Positions 1-13,709 are shown, counted from the stretch's first letter. The stretch is 64,000 nt of DNA from Amblyornis subalaris (GCA_018881555.1 JACAXG010000065.1:829042-893041); one strand, 5' to 3'. Notes: generated by a model not told the origin, from the sequence alone. Numbers and translations: made by a program.

Positions 1-986
1 AAAGAAATGAATTCTATGTACAGTAAGTTTTTCTCACCTGCTCTCATTTTCTACATAGATTTTCTTTTTCCAGTTATCCTGTACTATAGCATGATTCAAA
101 AGCAGAATAGGTAACAAAATGCAGTGTTAACTGCAAGTTAGAGATATGCTGCTAGATCTGGGATTGGTGTTTGGGGTGGTGGGAGGGATTGTTTTGTAGG
201 AAACAAATTCTAGATTTCATCCATTAACTGTATTCATCATTATTTCTGTTAATTAACAATAGAATTTGTTAACAAATTATCAAACAAAAGGCAATTCTAT
301 TATTTTGTATATCATTAGTTTGAATACCTCACAGGAAACATTTATGGTAACAGTACTCAATGTACTTTGAGAACTGAATTCAAGAGGTTGGTTGGTTTTC
401 ATATTATCTCTTTTCTTTCATAGACAGATGATGTTTTACTATTTTTTTTCTTCTCTTAGTTTGCAGAAAGTAAAAGTTAGGGAAGAAAAACAATCTGGAA
501 TCCATTGCTTAAGAAAAAATTAGATCATTATTAGAACTGTTAAAGTCTAATCAAGACAAAGTTTAAATTGCAAGGAGGTTCTGCCTAACTTATGCTGAGA
601 AATGTTTATAATGAACATCAATAATGACATGAAAGAAAGTTAGTCTGACTGTTGTTACTATTATATGGAGAATGAAAGCTTTTCAGAATAAACTGCACTT
701 TAAAATTAATCTCTGAGTATTCAGAAGAGCAAATTTCAAGTACTTGAAAAGTTTATAATCCTTCTTGGGAAGTTAACATCACTGGCCACATATAGGTGTG
801 CAATGAAACTAATTTTCTAATACTAAAGAAAAGTATTCTTTTTTAAATCCTCAAGACTATAATAAAGTACCTTTCCATTACTTGTGCTCAAATCCTTCAA
901 ATGCAGTATTGTAAATACATTAACTTCTCCCTCCCCAAATTGATTATGCCTCTGTGCAATGACTACAGCTATTGAATCAGCATTTT

Positions 987-1018
987 TAGTATTTAAGTAT
1001 TTAGTATTTAGTATTTAA
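987..1018. repeat. Short AGTATTT-type tandem repeat
   Basis: About four imperfect copies of a 7-8 base unit (TAGTATTT / AAGTATTT) lie in tandem. It is simple-sequence DNA with no evident function. Confidence 0.8.
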
Positions 1019-1153
1019 AGAAACCTGATGGTGTTATCACCTGTATTATTTGGGAAGTGATTTAGGGTCAAAACCCACAGTATTGACTAGACTCCGGCTT
1101 TGAAAGAAATAAACAAACCGAACATCTATTGCTTTTTCTTTCTGTGCATACAT

Positions 1154-1154
1154 N

Positions 1155-1194
<40 letters not shown>
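1154..1194. repeat. (TG)n microsatellite with an N at its left edge
   Basis: About 20 uninterrupted TG dinucleotides follow a single undetermined base at 1154. The TG/CA tract is a likely length polymorphism. An open frame running across it only reads Val-Cys repeats and is not a gene. Confidence 0.95.
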
Positions 1195-1195
<1 letters not shown>

Positions 1196-4100
1196 ACATA
1201 GCTGCTGATTTTGACAAACATGGTTTCATTTGTCCCGTGAGGGAATGGTGCCATAAATCAGCTAATCATGAGTGCAAAATTATCCACTGGGCATTTAATT
1301 CATTGTCAGAATACACAAAGCCATTTCACCTAACTGATTTTTTAAATGGTTGAAGAGGCTGGTTACTATGCTTTGTATGGGCTGAAAATTGATTATCTTA
1401 ATTACAAAATGAAACTCACAAGTTAATACGTATCCATCTTGCTACTTTCCTTTCTTCTATGCAGTGAAACCCTTTTAAAGTTGGAAATGTTTACAGTGCT
1501 GGAGCTGACTGAACTCCGAGGCTCTTCCCTCTGGAGCAAGGATTGTGAGCCCTATTGCTCCTCACGGTGTCAGTGGGACACAGAGTGTATGTACACGCTT
1601 TGCTCTGCTTAGGCCTCAATGCAAATGGCTGCTTCACTCCTATTGCAGAAAGTTTCAGGGCACTTGCACTAAATCTTTGAGAACTGTGATTATTTCAGAA
1701 AGGTGACAATCTTAAACAGAATCTCTACTAAAACATACGCATATGTAGAATATAGATATACATTTCAACACAAAATAAAAGTTTATTAAATAACTTATTA
1801 ATTTCTTTCTTAAGACCTCTGATTTGACTCTTTCTGCCTCTGAAGACAAGATTTAATTTAGTGTCAATAACTGGGCATTGTGTCTTACAGCTTTCAGATT
1901 GTAAGTGGATTTCTACATAATAATCCTTACTATTCTAAAAAACTCCCACATTCTCCTGCTTTCATAAATCCCTATCCAAGCAACCCATCCATACAAATTA
2001 TGTCTAATGTAATTTCAGCATAACCTCTGGCATTGGCAAACAGCGGACGTCTTTTAGTGTTAAATGCCTTAACAGAACCTGTGGCTGATTTTACCAGAAG
2101 CAGATTCAAATCTAGCTCCAAATTTAACATTATTTCACATATTAAGTCTATGATACAGAGAACTTGAAACTATTTTCAATTTCATATGTCCTCACAAAAG
2201 GCAGACAGATGGTCAGTTGTAGAAAAATAAAGATAAAACCCCACAGGAAATCTATTTTAACGTTACAAATCTGTATTAGAAAAAAATTGTCAACACCATT
2301 CAAGGAGTAGCGGTGCACAATTATTTCTGGAACAAGTTTTTGTATCCACCTTCTTGTGTCTTTTTCAGACTGGTTGCAGTAAACAAAATCATTAGAACAA
2401 CAAATCTGAGTTCCAGAGAATAAAGCCTGGCAACATCTCAAAGCTTCTCAAAGATTTCTGTTCTTCCAATTTTTGACCGATTCTAAATCAACTGCTCTGC
2501 AGATATGGATTTTCTGATTTTCTTAATGGTCTTATTTGATTGTTCTTATAAAAAACCAAAATATAAGCATCAATATTGGTGAGTGAAAATTTTTATAGTT
2601 CAGTGTGTAATTCAAAAGCATGCCTTATCATTGTGTTCTGCTTATGATGAGTTTTTATAAGCAGAGGTTTCACTCTTTTTTTACAATTAAATGAGTCCTT
2701 GCAATTTTTCTTAATCCTTACTCCTACTTTGAAGATTCAGCAATACACAGTTTGAAAAGTTCCTTGAAGAATTTTATGTGGGAGATCACAAGAAATATAA
2801 GAAACTTTCTCAGTCCCACCAGACATCTGACCACTATGATGACAGAGGATAGCTTTGCAGTATTTGCCACAGTCCGGGCTCATCTCCTTATGTCCCCACA
2901 GTGCTGTGTCAGGATAAAACCTTCTCAGGCAGATTTTGAATGTCTGTGCTGGCCTCAGACAGAACCTACTCCCACTTCTTCAGGAATCTAACTCAGTCAT
3001 GGAATGACAGGAAAATTTTATTAGGCTGAGACCTTTACAGGTAATTTTGCCCAAACTCAAAGCAGGGGTCACTTGAAAGACAGATTTGCCCATTCTAGTG
3101 ATGGCTATTCCACTGCCCTCCCCAAGCAACCTCTCCCTTGGTTACAAGAGTGTATCATCACTCCCATAACCAAGAATTTAGTTACAGATGTGCCTACGTA
3201 CAATACTGTAGTTGAGGCAAAACTATTATAGTTACATCAGTAAATCCCATTAAGAAAACAAGCCCCTCTTAACTGCAAAGTTACAGAACAAAATGTATCC
3301 TGTTTCAAAACTACCAGCTGCTTTGCAATCATGGCCACACTTTTAGAAATTACTTCTAATTTTACATTTCTTACTCTTGTATATTATTTTTGCATTTAAA
3401 ATGGTTCTTTAAGTCTGAGATGCAGTTTTTGGCATCTCTGGCCTTTAGTTCTTTACTTGATAAGGTAGAATATACTTTTATGTATGCCGTTTGTCAAAAA
3501 TTGGAGTAAGTCTGTTCACTGGTTTAGAACGGTGAATTTAGCCTGTCATTACCTCTGGATTTTCTCTAAAAGCATTCTTTTCATCCCAAAATATCTACAA
3601 TTACTCTGGAGCATATGTTATCCACAGCTCTCATCCAGGCCTCCACTTACATCAGCAAGTCTGTTATTCTCACAACTAAGTGAGCATAACAGACTAAGAA
3701 GCACAGGGTACTCTTCTATTTCTGAGTTCTAATCAGACATGAAGTATGAGATGCTTGCTTTTCAGTTACAATGGGCCATTAAATATGGATTCCTTTGTAT
3801 TGCAAATTTTCTGTAAATATTTCTGTTTGCAGCTTTGACTGTCTCATAGAATTACACTTTATATTGAATGTAAGACTGACTGACATTTTTTTTAATTGGA
3901 ATTCAGTGTGTATATACATATATATGTATGTAGTCATTAGCTATGAATTCAGACATGTGCACACACAAACAAAAGCGTTAAGCTAGCTTTCAGAGCCAAC
4001 TGAAAGGCAAGGTGGTTTGACCTTAATTCTGTCATTTGAATATGCAAAAATAAAAATTAGATTGAGGAGCCTTTGAAAACTGCATCTTCATAAACAATTG

Positions 4101-7100
4101 GAAAACCAACAACACGTTATTGATAAAAAAACTATGGTGTTCAGAAATCTATTTTCAATTCCTCCTCCAGCACATAGTGTATCTCTAGTTATCTATGTGT
4201 ATGGTTCTTAAAACTATTTCTCCTCATTAGTATAAAGATATTTCAAATACAATATTTCAAAACTCATACCAACTTGAGGAAAATATATTTCATGTCCATT
4301 TTATATTTCAAATATAAAACCACATAATGGTTTACACATTAAACAAAATCACTGAAATAATAAAAAATAATAAAAAATGGTTTACTGGAAGAACAAAACT
4401 TTCCCAAAGCAATCAGATTTTTCTCTTTTTTTTTATTCACAGCTGCAAGTTGAATAGAAAAATAAACATGTTTCTTTCATTTGTATGATCTAGTCTGGGA
4501 CATGATTTAGGAAAGAATACTGTGGAGCCGATAAAACATTACACAAGTGCTTTGTACAGGCATCACAGTAAATTATGCAGTGCTCTTTGCTTTTTCTCCC
4601 CTTTACCATGAAGGGCATTTTTTCAAATAATTGCTGTAAACTTTCTAAGTATCTTGACTCCAAAGCAAATAGTTTTCAGTTGTAAAATTTTTTAAATTAA
4701 CTGTCATGAAAGCATATTTCTAACCTTTCCAAAGTCCTTGGATGTCATACTCAGACCCATGATATTTAACACCAGTGTTCACATGGCTATGATACTAACC
4801 ATTAAGTGATGATAAACAGTAAGGCATGCTGTGCAAATGATATATAATTTTATGTTGCATTCCCCATACCATATTACAAATCACACTAGAATTTCTGTGG
4901 TCAGGTCATACACTTTGCTAGGCCAGGCAGCATGTGATGTCACTCCCCTGATAATCATAAACATTATGTGTAGATTTTATCTACTGCTAAAAAGAAACCT
5001 CTAATTAGTGACTAAGCCAACCAGATCTAATAAAATGACAGGGTCTTTCCAGTCCTGTAAGCATGGACTAATCAAAACCCTTTAAAGCTCCCACTGCTGC
5101 CTAACCCACCGTATGTCTTTTCAGAAAAGTGCATGTTCTAAAAAAATTTAGGAAAATATCACAAACAATTCCAAGATCTCTGAGGCCCACTTGTGCACCT
5201 GCCCCCCGCCCCCCACCTTGCTGTGCCTGCAAGCTTTCTGAGATATCAGAGGTCAATGAAGGCAATTCTTCATCTCATTCTCACATTGTTATTTTTAAAC
5301 TGGTCTGTGCATGTTCTGACAACAAGATCCAGTACCATCATTGCGGAAAGTAGGACAACTTTAATGTATCCCAGTAGTTAAGGATTTGGATTTTCTACAC
5401 ATAGATACACACATATATCTACCTATGTCTCTATATATCTTGATGCTATCTTAATTACATTTGAATTAAGAGCTATTTATTTTGGACAGTGCTCATACTT
5501 ACTTACACATTTTAGTTTTCAATTGGCAGGCTTAGAGGAGATCTGAGTTTGCAGCTAGAGATATTGCTTTTAGTGTAAACAGAAAATTAATAAACACCAG
5601 AAGATACCAGTGAAGAAACAGAGTGAACAGAAAAACGGTGAAAAAATTTTTTTTCATGCCTCATTTNGTCTGTCTTAAAGAAAGATAAAACCATTTTTTT
5701 TATTGTAGAACGGCATCCTCTACTTACTGCTCTTTTATTGACATATTGGAGTATAGGAACTTCCTGCTCTTGTTTTATGGTGCTGTAAGATGAGAGGCCC
5801 ATAATGAACCTGCTTTGCTTTACATGTCCCATAGATCCTGCTATGGAATATTCCACATCCTAGTGTGTTTTTTTGCTCACCCTGTCTTGCTTCCTATGCT
5901 CAGTCCTTTTGGTTGTTCTTTCAGCCACATACAAGGAATACTTTCAAGAAGGTATTTGAGGGGGGAGGTGTCTTTATTATTTGGGAAAGGAAGAGTCCAG
6001 AAGATAAGAGAGAAGGAATGCCTCCTTTGCTACCTGCCAATACATTCTGCTGCTGAAAGAACTGCAGAATTCCTGAATGCTCCCTCCATGGGTAAGAAAG
6101 GGGTAGAAGCCATTTGTAAAATGATCTTACTATCACCAAAAAGTCTGCATCTATTAATATAGATATCAATTTTGCAGTACACAGATATATAATGCTTTTC
6201 TTGCAAAGAGTAGTAAATTGTATTAATTCTATGGACCAGGTTGTACTAAAGTTCTTCTTGTTAAACAACACTTGCTAATACTGCGGACTTCGAGAAGAAA
6301 ATATGACTCAACAAGAGTGATGGGAAGTATATGTTTATGTTAAAAACATATTTGTACCTTTCAGAAAATTACAGAAGCAAATCTGTCCATTTACTTTCGT
6401 ACATATGGATGCATTCTTTCATCATTAGAAAAAACAATACAACTTCATTTATTCTGAAGCAAAAAGAAGAACAGTTGTGGTCCTCCAGACGACACACTGG
6501 GGACATGCTGTAGTCCTGCAGTATACATGCATTCGTCACAGATGAATAGTTTCTACCTTTACTTACACTGCACAAGGTTTTACCCCTCCTGCCATTACCT
6601 CTCCAGGGAGCCCATCGCTTGACTCTTCAAGACTGGCTGCTTTCCCACTAGGCAACAGGAACACTGGCTGCTCTAGAGGCTGCCCCTGCCACCCACCCAG
6701 TCCCTGACTCTATTTACTTTGAGCCGCAGATTTGGTAGGTTTGCCACGAGTGGTTTTACGATCTGAGGCTAGAACAATTAGCTAGAGGGGCAGCTTGTGC
6801 AGGTTGACTCAGAACACTGGCTCCTGTAGCACTGCAGCCTGAGAAATCCAAAAGTCCGGGACACAGCTCCCCTCTCTATATTGTTCCTCAATGAATTGTA
6901 TCACACACTTTCTTACGATTCATTATCTCTGTCTTGCAACTGTAAAGCACTTAAATTGCTTAATGACTTTAGCTATGCACTAAGTTAAAGCATGAATGTC
7001 AGCACTTGTCATTAGCAGCCTTACACATTCAGTTTGTGCTACATATCCTTAAATAATATGTTTAAAAAATGTTTCCTATATAATACTTCAGGTGTCCTGC

Positions 7101-7370
7101 ATTGTTAGTGCTGTGAGGAACTGTAGATATCCTGCTCATTAATCCTTTATCAAGCTGCTTATCAGTGACATTCTGGTGGTTCAACTGCATAACTATAATA
7201 GTCAGACTTCCTGCTCTCCAGGCCTCCATAACATTTCTTTAGTCTAAATTCTGAGGTCATATTTCTCAGAAGCAGTTTATTATCTCTATGTAATTTTAAG
7301 TATCTTGCACACAAACCATTTCAATAGCCCCATATGTTCCTGGAGCAAAGGCTAAGTTTTGCTTTTGAAT

Positions 7371-7386
7371 ACTCATATATATGAGT
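7371..7386. repeat. 16-bp perfect AT-rich palindrome
   Basis: ACTCATATATATGAGT equals its own reverse complement. It is isolated in intergenic sequence. At this base composition it is probably chance or an AT-dinucleotide derivative. Confidence 0.85.
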
Positions 7387-8318
7387 CTTACACCCAGATA
7401 ACCACCAATATCTCTATTTCATCTCTATTCTGGTGGCATTGATGAAAAGTGAACCTTTCTGAATCTGGACTTCTCTCCTGATCTCACAGGACTACAGGAC
7501 ATCCAGGCGAGCTCAGAGTTTGTTTCTCAGATCTCACTCCTGCAAACACTGTGGTTCTCAGAGATGTGCTTTGGTACAATTATTTAAAATGGTTTAAAAC
7601 AGTATTACTTCCTTGGTTTAAGCTCTGCCTCCTGACCAGAGATTGCTGTAAGGAATGTTTAGGTTAGAGGTGAGGTTTGTTTGTACTGAGATAATAGACT
7701 ATGAATTGGGGTAGGAGAGACACAAACATGTCCTGTTCTACTAGGAAGATGGTAAGCTCTGTGAAGAAGTCTGGCATACTGCAGTGAGCATTAACCTTTC
7801 AAATTTATTCATCTAACTGGACCCCTTAGGCACTCAAATAATTTTACGTGGTTGACTGACACACTTTTTAGTGTTGTTTATGGCTACTTCCATGTGTAAA
7901 CCCACTTTCTTTCCTAGACCATTTGGCATGAAGGCTGAAGTCTGCTGGACACTTTTTGTGTGCTAAATCTGTCTAACTAATAAATTTACCCAGCCGTAGG
8001 AGGAAAACAATGGCTGAGCACAAGCATGCCACTCAGCCTGACAAGCCCAAGGACATTAAAGAAGACATTTTACAAGAACAGTACATGTCATTGGAAATGA
8101 CAAGCTATATGCTTAAATATAAACCCAAGACCATCAATACAATTTAGCATTTCTAGCAGCAACAATCCAGTTACCCAAATTAACTACTATCAGTTCAAAA
8201 GACAATGGAAGCAAAAATGAGACACATTTGAAAAGTTTGAGTAGCTGCAAAAATAAAAGCTGGACTTCAATTTCTACTCTTATCTAAACCACATTGCTTG
8301 CAAGAATCTACAAGAGAG

Positions 8319-8437
8319 GAAAAAAAAACCAACCAAAAAACCAAACCAAAAGAAAAACAAAAAACTCCCCAAAAAACTAAAAAAAACCCCAAACAAACTC
8401 AAACAAACAAAAAAAACCTCCAAACCCCAAAGCTTGC
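8319..8437. repeat. A/C-rich low-complexity tract (CAAAA-like)
   Basis: The plus strand is almost entirely A and C, in runs such as AAAACC, CAAAC and CCAAAA, for about 120 bases. Similar tracts occur at 41953-42010 and, as the T/G complement, at about 23955-24035. They look like degenerate simple repeats. Minus-strand open frames here read Phe/Gly/Leu-rich nonsense. Confidence 0.85.
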
Positions 8438-10220
8438 CAAAATACACTAAAAAGAGAAGAACAAAGGGCTGAATGGTTGAAGGGCTGAAAAGTGTTGTTA
8501 TTGTTTGTGAATTCATATTCAACTTTTCTCTTCTTGGTTTCTGTAATCAGGCAATTAAATAACGATCGCAATAGCAGTGTTACCAGTCTGTATGGCTGCA
8601 GAAAAATTAGAAAATAACATTTTAAATTACTTGGTATTTAGATAGTAGATAAAAATGGATCACATATCTGGATGTTCTCAAGTTTACCTTTCTAAAAAAG
8701 GTCATGATGAACTCTTTGAAGGTTTCAAATTCATCAGAAAAAGGAAAAAAGTAACCTTGTTTCCAACTTTGATTTTCATAACTGTGGCCTATTCTCCGTT
8801 TTTTGTTTCATGGCTGTGCATCTGGCCTGAAGTCCATGGATCCTGAAGACACTGAACTCTACTCACATCATACTCACAGAAAAAAAGGATCCATCTTTTG
8901 AAAAATTTGTTTTAATATGCAGGGACAACTGAAGGCCACTGGGGGTTGAACTTTTTACACAGAAGACAGGAAGGCATTTGTGGGAGGCTGTTCCATACAA
9001 CAAAAGTAGATTGGCCTATTTCCACGATATCCACACAAAATTTCTTGCAATTAATATGAGTCATTGAATGGATTTCACAGCATTTCCAAGAGAGATCTGA
9101 AGGAACAGCAATATAACTGAGTGTAATGGTCTGAAAAACAGAGGCCATAGTGAACAACTGCCACTATGTAACATCAACAACCATTAGATTAAATGACAGG
9201 ATCAAAATACACACCCCCTGAGCAAACAATCAACTTACATTTCCATTAACTAACGGAAGTTGTACCAACTACAATTCATGTTGGCAATCATACAAAAACT
9301 CAGTGTTATAAATTAAACATTAAACAATATAAAAATATTTTGCTGTGTTATGAATGTTTATTTTCTTACTAACCAGTTTATTGTTTCCAAGCATTACATT
9401 CCCAGCATTGCCACAGTGGACACACAGCAATGTGGCCCAGGATCTGGACACCTCACTGACGCCCAATGTAGAAAGCACAATAGCAGAATTTGTTTCCAGC
9501 CTTATCCTCCGAGCGTGGAGTAACAGCCCTCTGTTATTTCTGTGAAGCCGGAAGCTTTAGCAGAAGGCAATGCCCTCCAGGAACCTCGCTGGGGGCCTGA
9601 GCAGCCATCGCACACCTTACCGATCCCAGGCTCTCTGTGCTTTGGTTCTGCTTTACCTGCGGGCCGCTGGGAAGAGCCAGACCCGACTCCCGCCCCGCGG
9701 GCTTTCTGTGACAAGGTGTGAACGTGTTTCTGTTCCCAGCACGTTTAGCCCTGCAAAACTCGTCACAGAGCTAAAAGGGCGCTTTATACGTTAATTTTGG
9801 AGGTTTGCCCGTCTAAACTCTTAATCCAGGAGCCGGGCGCCTCCGCCCTCTCCAGCGGCTCCGGCGGGACTCCGGCCGCGGCGGAACCCGGCCCGCGGGA
9901 GGCTCCCCGGCCGCGGCGGGCTCACGCTTCTCCTGCGCTGCGCTCTCGCGGAGCGGCGCTGCCGCCGGCCCGGCTGCACGGCGGCCCCGCGGGCGCGGAA
10001 GCGGGGCGCAGCCCCCGATCAGCAGCGTTTGGGGTTCCCTCCCTTCAGCAATCCCAAGCTCCGTCCCAACGCGCTTATTTCCTCCTGCCTCCCAAACCAG
10101 CTTCCTGCCCGCGCTGCCACCGCTTCTCGCCGGCACCCCGCCCGCCCCGCCGCGCCGCCGGTTCGCGGGCGGCCCGGGACGGTGGCGGCGGGGGCGGTGG
10201 GCGGCCCGCGGGCGGCCCCG

Positions 10221-10242
10221 ATTGGCGCAGCCGGCGCACGTG
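10221..10242 (+). promoter_or_regulatory. Inverted CCAAT box and CACGTG E-box in the core promoter
   Basis: ATTGG (inverted CCAAT, the NF-Y type motif) lies at 10221-10225 and a perfect CACGTG E-box (USF/MYC type) at 10237-10242. Both sit about 50-100 bases upstream of the presumed transcription start, where such elements usually work. Motif presence is seen in the sequence; binding is inference. Confidence 0.5.
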
Positions 10243-10289
10243 GGGCCGCCCTCGCCTCGGCGCTGGCAGCGCGGCCGCCGCCGCGGGGC

Positions 10290-10410
10290 ACGGCAGGGCA
10301 GGGCGGGAGAGCGCACCGTGTTCCGCTCCGCGCGGATCTCCGCGCGGGTCTCCGCGCACTGCACGCGGCGCTGCGGCGAGGAGAACAGAGGAGAGGAGTC
10401 AAGCCAAAAG
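10290..10410 (+). other. Probable non-coding exon 1 (5' UTR) of STXBP6
   Basis: The 3' edge is defined by AAAAG|GTGGGT, a good splice donor at 10410/10411, preceded by purine-rich GAGGAGAACAGAGGAG-like sequence typical of a 5' UTR or splicing enhancer. The 5' edge is only a guess, placed downstream of the CCAAT and E-box motifs. No ATG occurs between 10290 and the donor, so the leader has no upstream start codon in this exon. The repeated TCTCCGCGC-type motif at about 10338-10360 is a feature of the probable start region. The STXBP6 family is known to begin with an untranslated exon followed by a long intron, which fits. A cap-analysis read or spliced transcript would set the true start. Confidence 0.5.
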
Positions 10411-13400
10411 GTGGGTGCGGGGGTGGCAGTCGCTGTGCGGCGGGTCGCGGTATCCGTGGGGTGGGCGGAGGCGATGTGCCCATCGGCTCTTTCGATGGTG
10501 CGCCCAGCCCGCCCCGTTGGGGCTGCCACGGCGCCCGCGGGAGGAGCTCTCCGAGGGAGCGGGGCAGCGAGTTAGCGATAAACTCCGCGGTGGCGTCCTC
10601 TGCCCCGGCACGGCGCCGGGAGCGCCTGGACGCCCCGGGGGAGGCCGCCGGGTCTGCACCCCGGGGGGAGGCGACGGTTCCCGTGCCGCGGGCGGGGGCG
10701 GCCGCTGCCGGAGCCGCGGAGCTCCGCCGTCTCCAAGCGCCGTCTGCGGCCAGGCGGGCGCTGCGTCCGGCAGCGCAGCCCTCCTGCCCTCGCCGTCGGA
10801 GGCTGTGGGTGCTGGGAGCTCCCGACCCGGTCCCGGCCCTGCAGCCACTCCCAGCACGGAGGGTTTGCTCTGACACCGGCGCCGAAGTCTGCGCTGCCGG
10901 GAGCCGGTGGTGCAGCCCGGCGGTGGTCGGTCCCTGTCGATCATCCTGGGGAGATTCTGCGGGTGGTGAAGAGCAGCACAGAACCGGCCATTAAACGTTA
11001 AGCAGATCTACTGGTCCCCTTCCAACACCATGTTTCAGGAGTAACCTTGATAGTCCAGTGAAACGGCCACCACCACCTTCCCCGCCTTCTGTTTGAACCA
11101 GCTTTGGTAATGGAAAAGTAAAACCTACAATAGCTGTCGTCTTTATCCCCTTGTCTTGCACTGATGCTGATGAAATCTGAAGTTCAGGGAAATATGGATC
11201 ATTACTTAGAGAAATGTGCTATTCTTTTTTCATCATATTTTGCCCTCTGTCAAACAGAGGAGCTTATGTTTAAGGAATTACATCACTTCGCAAATGCCTC
11301 TATCTTTCTCTAAATGTAAGTTGTCTTTTAGGACGTCTTCAACTTGGCTGTTTTCCTTTTGTGAGTCAGAGCTAGTGTTACTGCTTTTCATTGCTTGAAC
11401 TGGCTCCACAGACCCATGACACCTCTCCTAAGAGTTTTAAGAGTTGTTGCTCATGTGATGGGGATCATCTGGCAGCTGTGCTTAACATTACTCAGGCAGA
11501 CAGGACCTTTTCCATCCCGAAATACTGGAAGATGGCAATAAGGTATCATGATTCTCTTTTGATTATGACATCTAATCAATTCTGCAGTAACTAACTGTAG
11601 GGGAAGTCTGTGACCTGCCTGTAAGAGAGGAGTAAGCAGAGGGCAGGGAAATTGTATCTTGCTTCTGATGCACTGAGTTAGCAACTCAGAGGTTTCTTTT
11701 TTGCATCTGTAGTTTCCAAGCACACTTTAACTCCTGATTTTTTCTGTAATTATAGTAAGTTATTTTAATGAGGCCCTAAGAACTTGAAACGTAATTAACA
11801 CAGAAGAAATACCTGTGGTAGTTTGAGTGCAAGTAATCATAATGGGGAGCTGGGCTTTATTTTTTTCCCCCACACTCTGTGATTATGAATTTACAGCTTC
11901 TTGCCCCTAGGAAGATTGTTCCCCCATGGGGTCGATGTTAGTCTGCTTGATAAATTATATGAAAAAGTCACTTTCACTGAAATGTTCGAGGCGTTTCTGC
12001 TCGAGGGAATGCAGTTACAATGTATTCATGCCACAGTAATTTCCCTTCTATCCTCTTGGTTTTCTTTAAGAATATGCCTTAAAAGTTGGATGGCACCTTT
12101 AAAAATGCACTAAGGTGAAACAATGAAATTAAAAAATACTGTGACATTTTGAGTGTAGAGCGAAAGTACCATTTTGGAAGTTAGCCCAATCACCATTTTG
12201 TGATAGCTTTCTCAGGAAAAGGAATTTCCAGGTGGAAAAAAACACCTGTGAAGAATTGTGCAATGAAAGGTAAGGGGTATCTTACCTCTGAGTAAGAGTG
12301 TTTGCTGTGGTGACTGAGATTGCTGTTAACTTGCACATATTGATTTTTCGTCTCCCATTTCATTTATCTTCAACTTTCTGAGTGTCTCTCTAGACATGGT
12401 CTGGGTAGGAGCATGTAGAGTCAGGGAGGTGTGATGATAAATACTAATGTATGCTGTAGAAGGACCAAAGAGAAGTATTTTATGATTTTTTTTCCTCCCA
12501 GGTGTATGTTCAGATCACATCACTCCTGGGTGCATGTGGGATTTTTAGACAGTGAAGATAATATGAAAATAAGCTATTTATAAAGTCCTCAGTATGAAAG
12601 GGGTTTTTTTCTCCTCCTAGTTGAATATTTTTTCTTTGCACTACTTAAGGCTACTTATACTAGAAGTTCATTTCTTGAGTATGGTGAATTCATCAATAGA
12701 TACTTCTTGTGTTTATATTGTTACTAGATTAAAGCATACATTCTAGAGAACTTAAACATACCTTTTTTAAAAAAAATGCAGCTTATACAACTATATGGGA
12801 TGTCTTCTGTTTTATTAAGAATAAAATTCTGTGAAATGCCAATTCTGTAAAAGAGTAGCTGTTAGTTTTTTGGGGGGAGGGGCATGCTGTCTAAATAATG
12901 GGGCATTTGTTCTTTTTTTCTCTTTTCTTCCCTTGTAACTTCATGTCTATTTCCAGTGGATAGCTGNTAAGCTAACATTGCCAAGGTTGTACAAAAGTGT
13001 TTTAATCACAGGTTTGGAAGCCTGTGTTTGCATAACGTGCTGGTAAGACAAACTTCTCTTCTGTTTTTAACCAAGCAGGAATGCTATAGCTAATGTGTGT
13101 GCAGAGAAAAATCAAGTCCTTCAAGGGAACACTTAATTTGCGTGGTCCTTGATTGGTGGTCTCTAGTGATGCTGGGGATTTGAAAAATGGATGAACTAAA
13201 AAGCCTTGGCATTAATTTATATTGTAGCCAGACATGCCAGTGAATTCGTTAATATACTTTTGCATATGACTGCAGCAGTTAGTGCTGTGTTAACTGTATA
13301 GAAGCATGTTTAAATTTAGGCTTTTGGTTTGTCTGTTTCTTGTTGTCTTGAGTCAGGACATTCAAACTAGGGTATATCTAGTATTTTATCAGTGTTCATA

Positions 13401-13688
13401 AACATTGCCTGATTGTTTCTGGTTGCTTGTTGTGTAGCATTCCTTGGTTATACAAATCTTTAATAGGGAACAGTTAAACTTTTTTTTTAATCCCCAACAA
13501 ATTTCTTAAGCTTGGAGAAAAGGAGAGGAAAATAGTAATAGTAAGTCAAAACAAGAAATACGTTAACAAGAGAAGGGATTATTGGTTTTTCTGCCTAAAT
13601 GATGTCATGGAACATTTAGGCTGTGATGTGCAGGGAGGAACTCTGGTTTTAGGGGAGTGGGAGGAAGCACATTGCCTCTTTCTACCTT

Positions 13689-13709
13689 CCCCCCCCCCCC
13701 CCCCCCCCC
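13689..13709. repeat. Poly-C run (21 bases)
   Basis: There are twenty-one consecutive C residues, so poly-G on the minus strand. Such a run can form G-quadruplex or i-motif structures and is prone to length error in sequencing. Confidence 0.95.

Larger units (their letters stand above)
1..9819. other. Upstream intergenic flank of STXBP6, no supported gene
   Basis: This AT-rich stretch precedes the CpG island. Open frames on both strands are short (under about 120 codons), have no recognisable domains and no paired splice signals, and several are made only of simple repeats. It holds a TG microsatellite, a short AGTATTT repeat, an A/C-rich tract near 8.3-8.4 kb and AT palindromes. A slightly GC-richer block at about 6.58-6.88 kb has no family I recognise. 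From about 9570 the GC content rises, forming the shoulder of the CpG island. Distal regulatory elements could lie here, but I cannot point to one. Confidence 0.7.
9820..10930. promoter_or_regulatory. CpG island promoter of STXBP6
   Basis: This roughly 1.1-kb block is extremely rich in G+C and in CpG dinucleotides, in sharp contrast with the AT-rich DNA on both sides. CpG islands of this size mark the 5' ends of constitutively or neurally expressed vertebrate genes. It contains GC-box-like motifs (for example GGGGCGG at about 10191), an inverted CCAAT box and a CACGTG E-box just upstream of the probable first exon. No convincing TATA box is seen there, which suits a dispersed-start promoter. 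The plus-strand gene downstream is STXBP6, whose first coding exon lies about 41 kb away, so assigning the island to it is inference from order and orientation. Divergent minus-strand transcription is possible. The long open frames here on both strands are products of stop-poor GC-rich sequence. Confidence 0.85.

Noticed and set aside
1129..1353. 74-codon frame across the TG repeat
   Set aside because: Its body is Val-Cys repeats from the microsatellite and it contains an N; not a gene.
2148..2441. Minus-strand frame with a CC pair and a WIQKL-like end, faintly chemokine-like
   Set aside because: It lacks the chemokine cysteine spacing, signal peptide and exon borders. The resemblance is a few residues only.
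6580..6880. GC-richer block in the upstream flank, considered as an exon or old repeat
   Set aside because: No open frame with splice borders and no recognisable repeat family.
9797..10994. Open frames of 180-360 codons on both strands across the CpG island
   Set aside because: They overlap one another in several frames on both strands. They are Ala/Pro/Arg/Gly-rich with no domains, and arise because GC-rich DNA has few stop codons.
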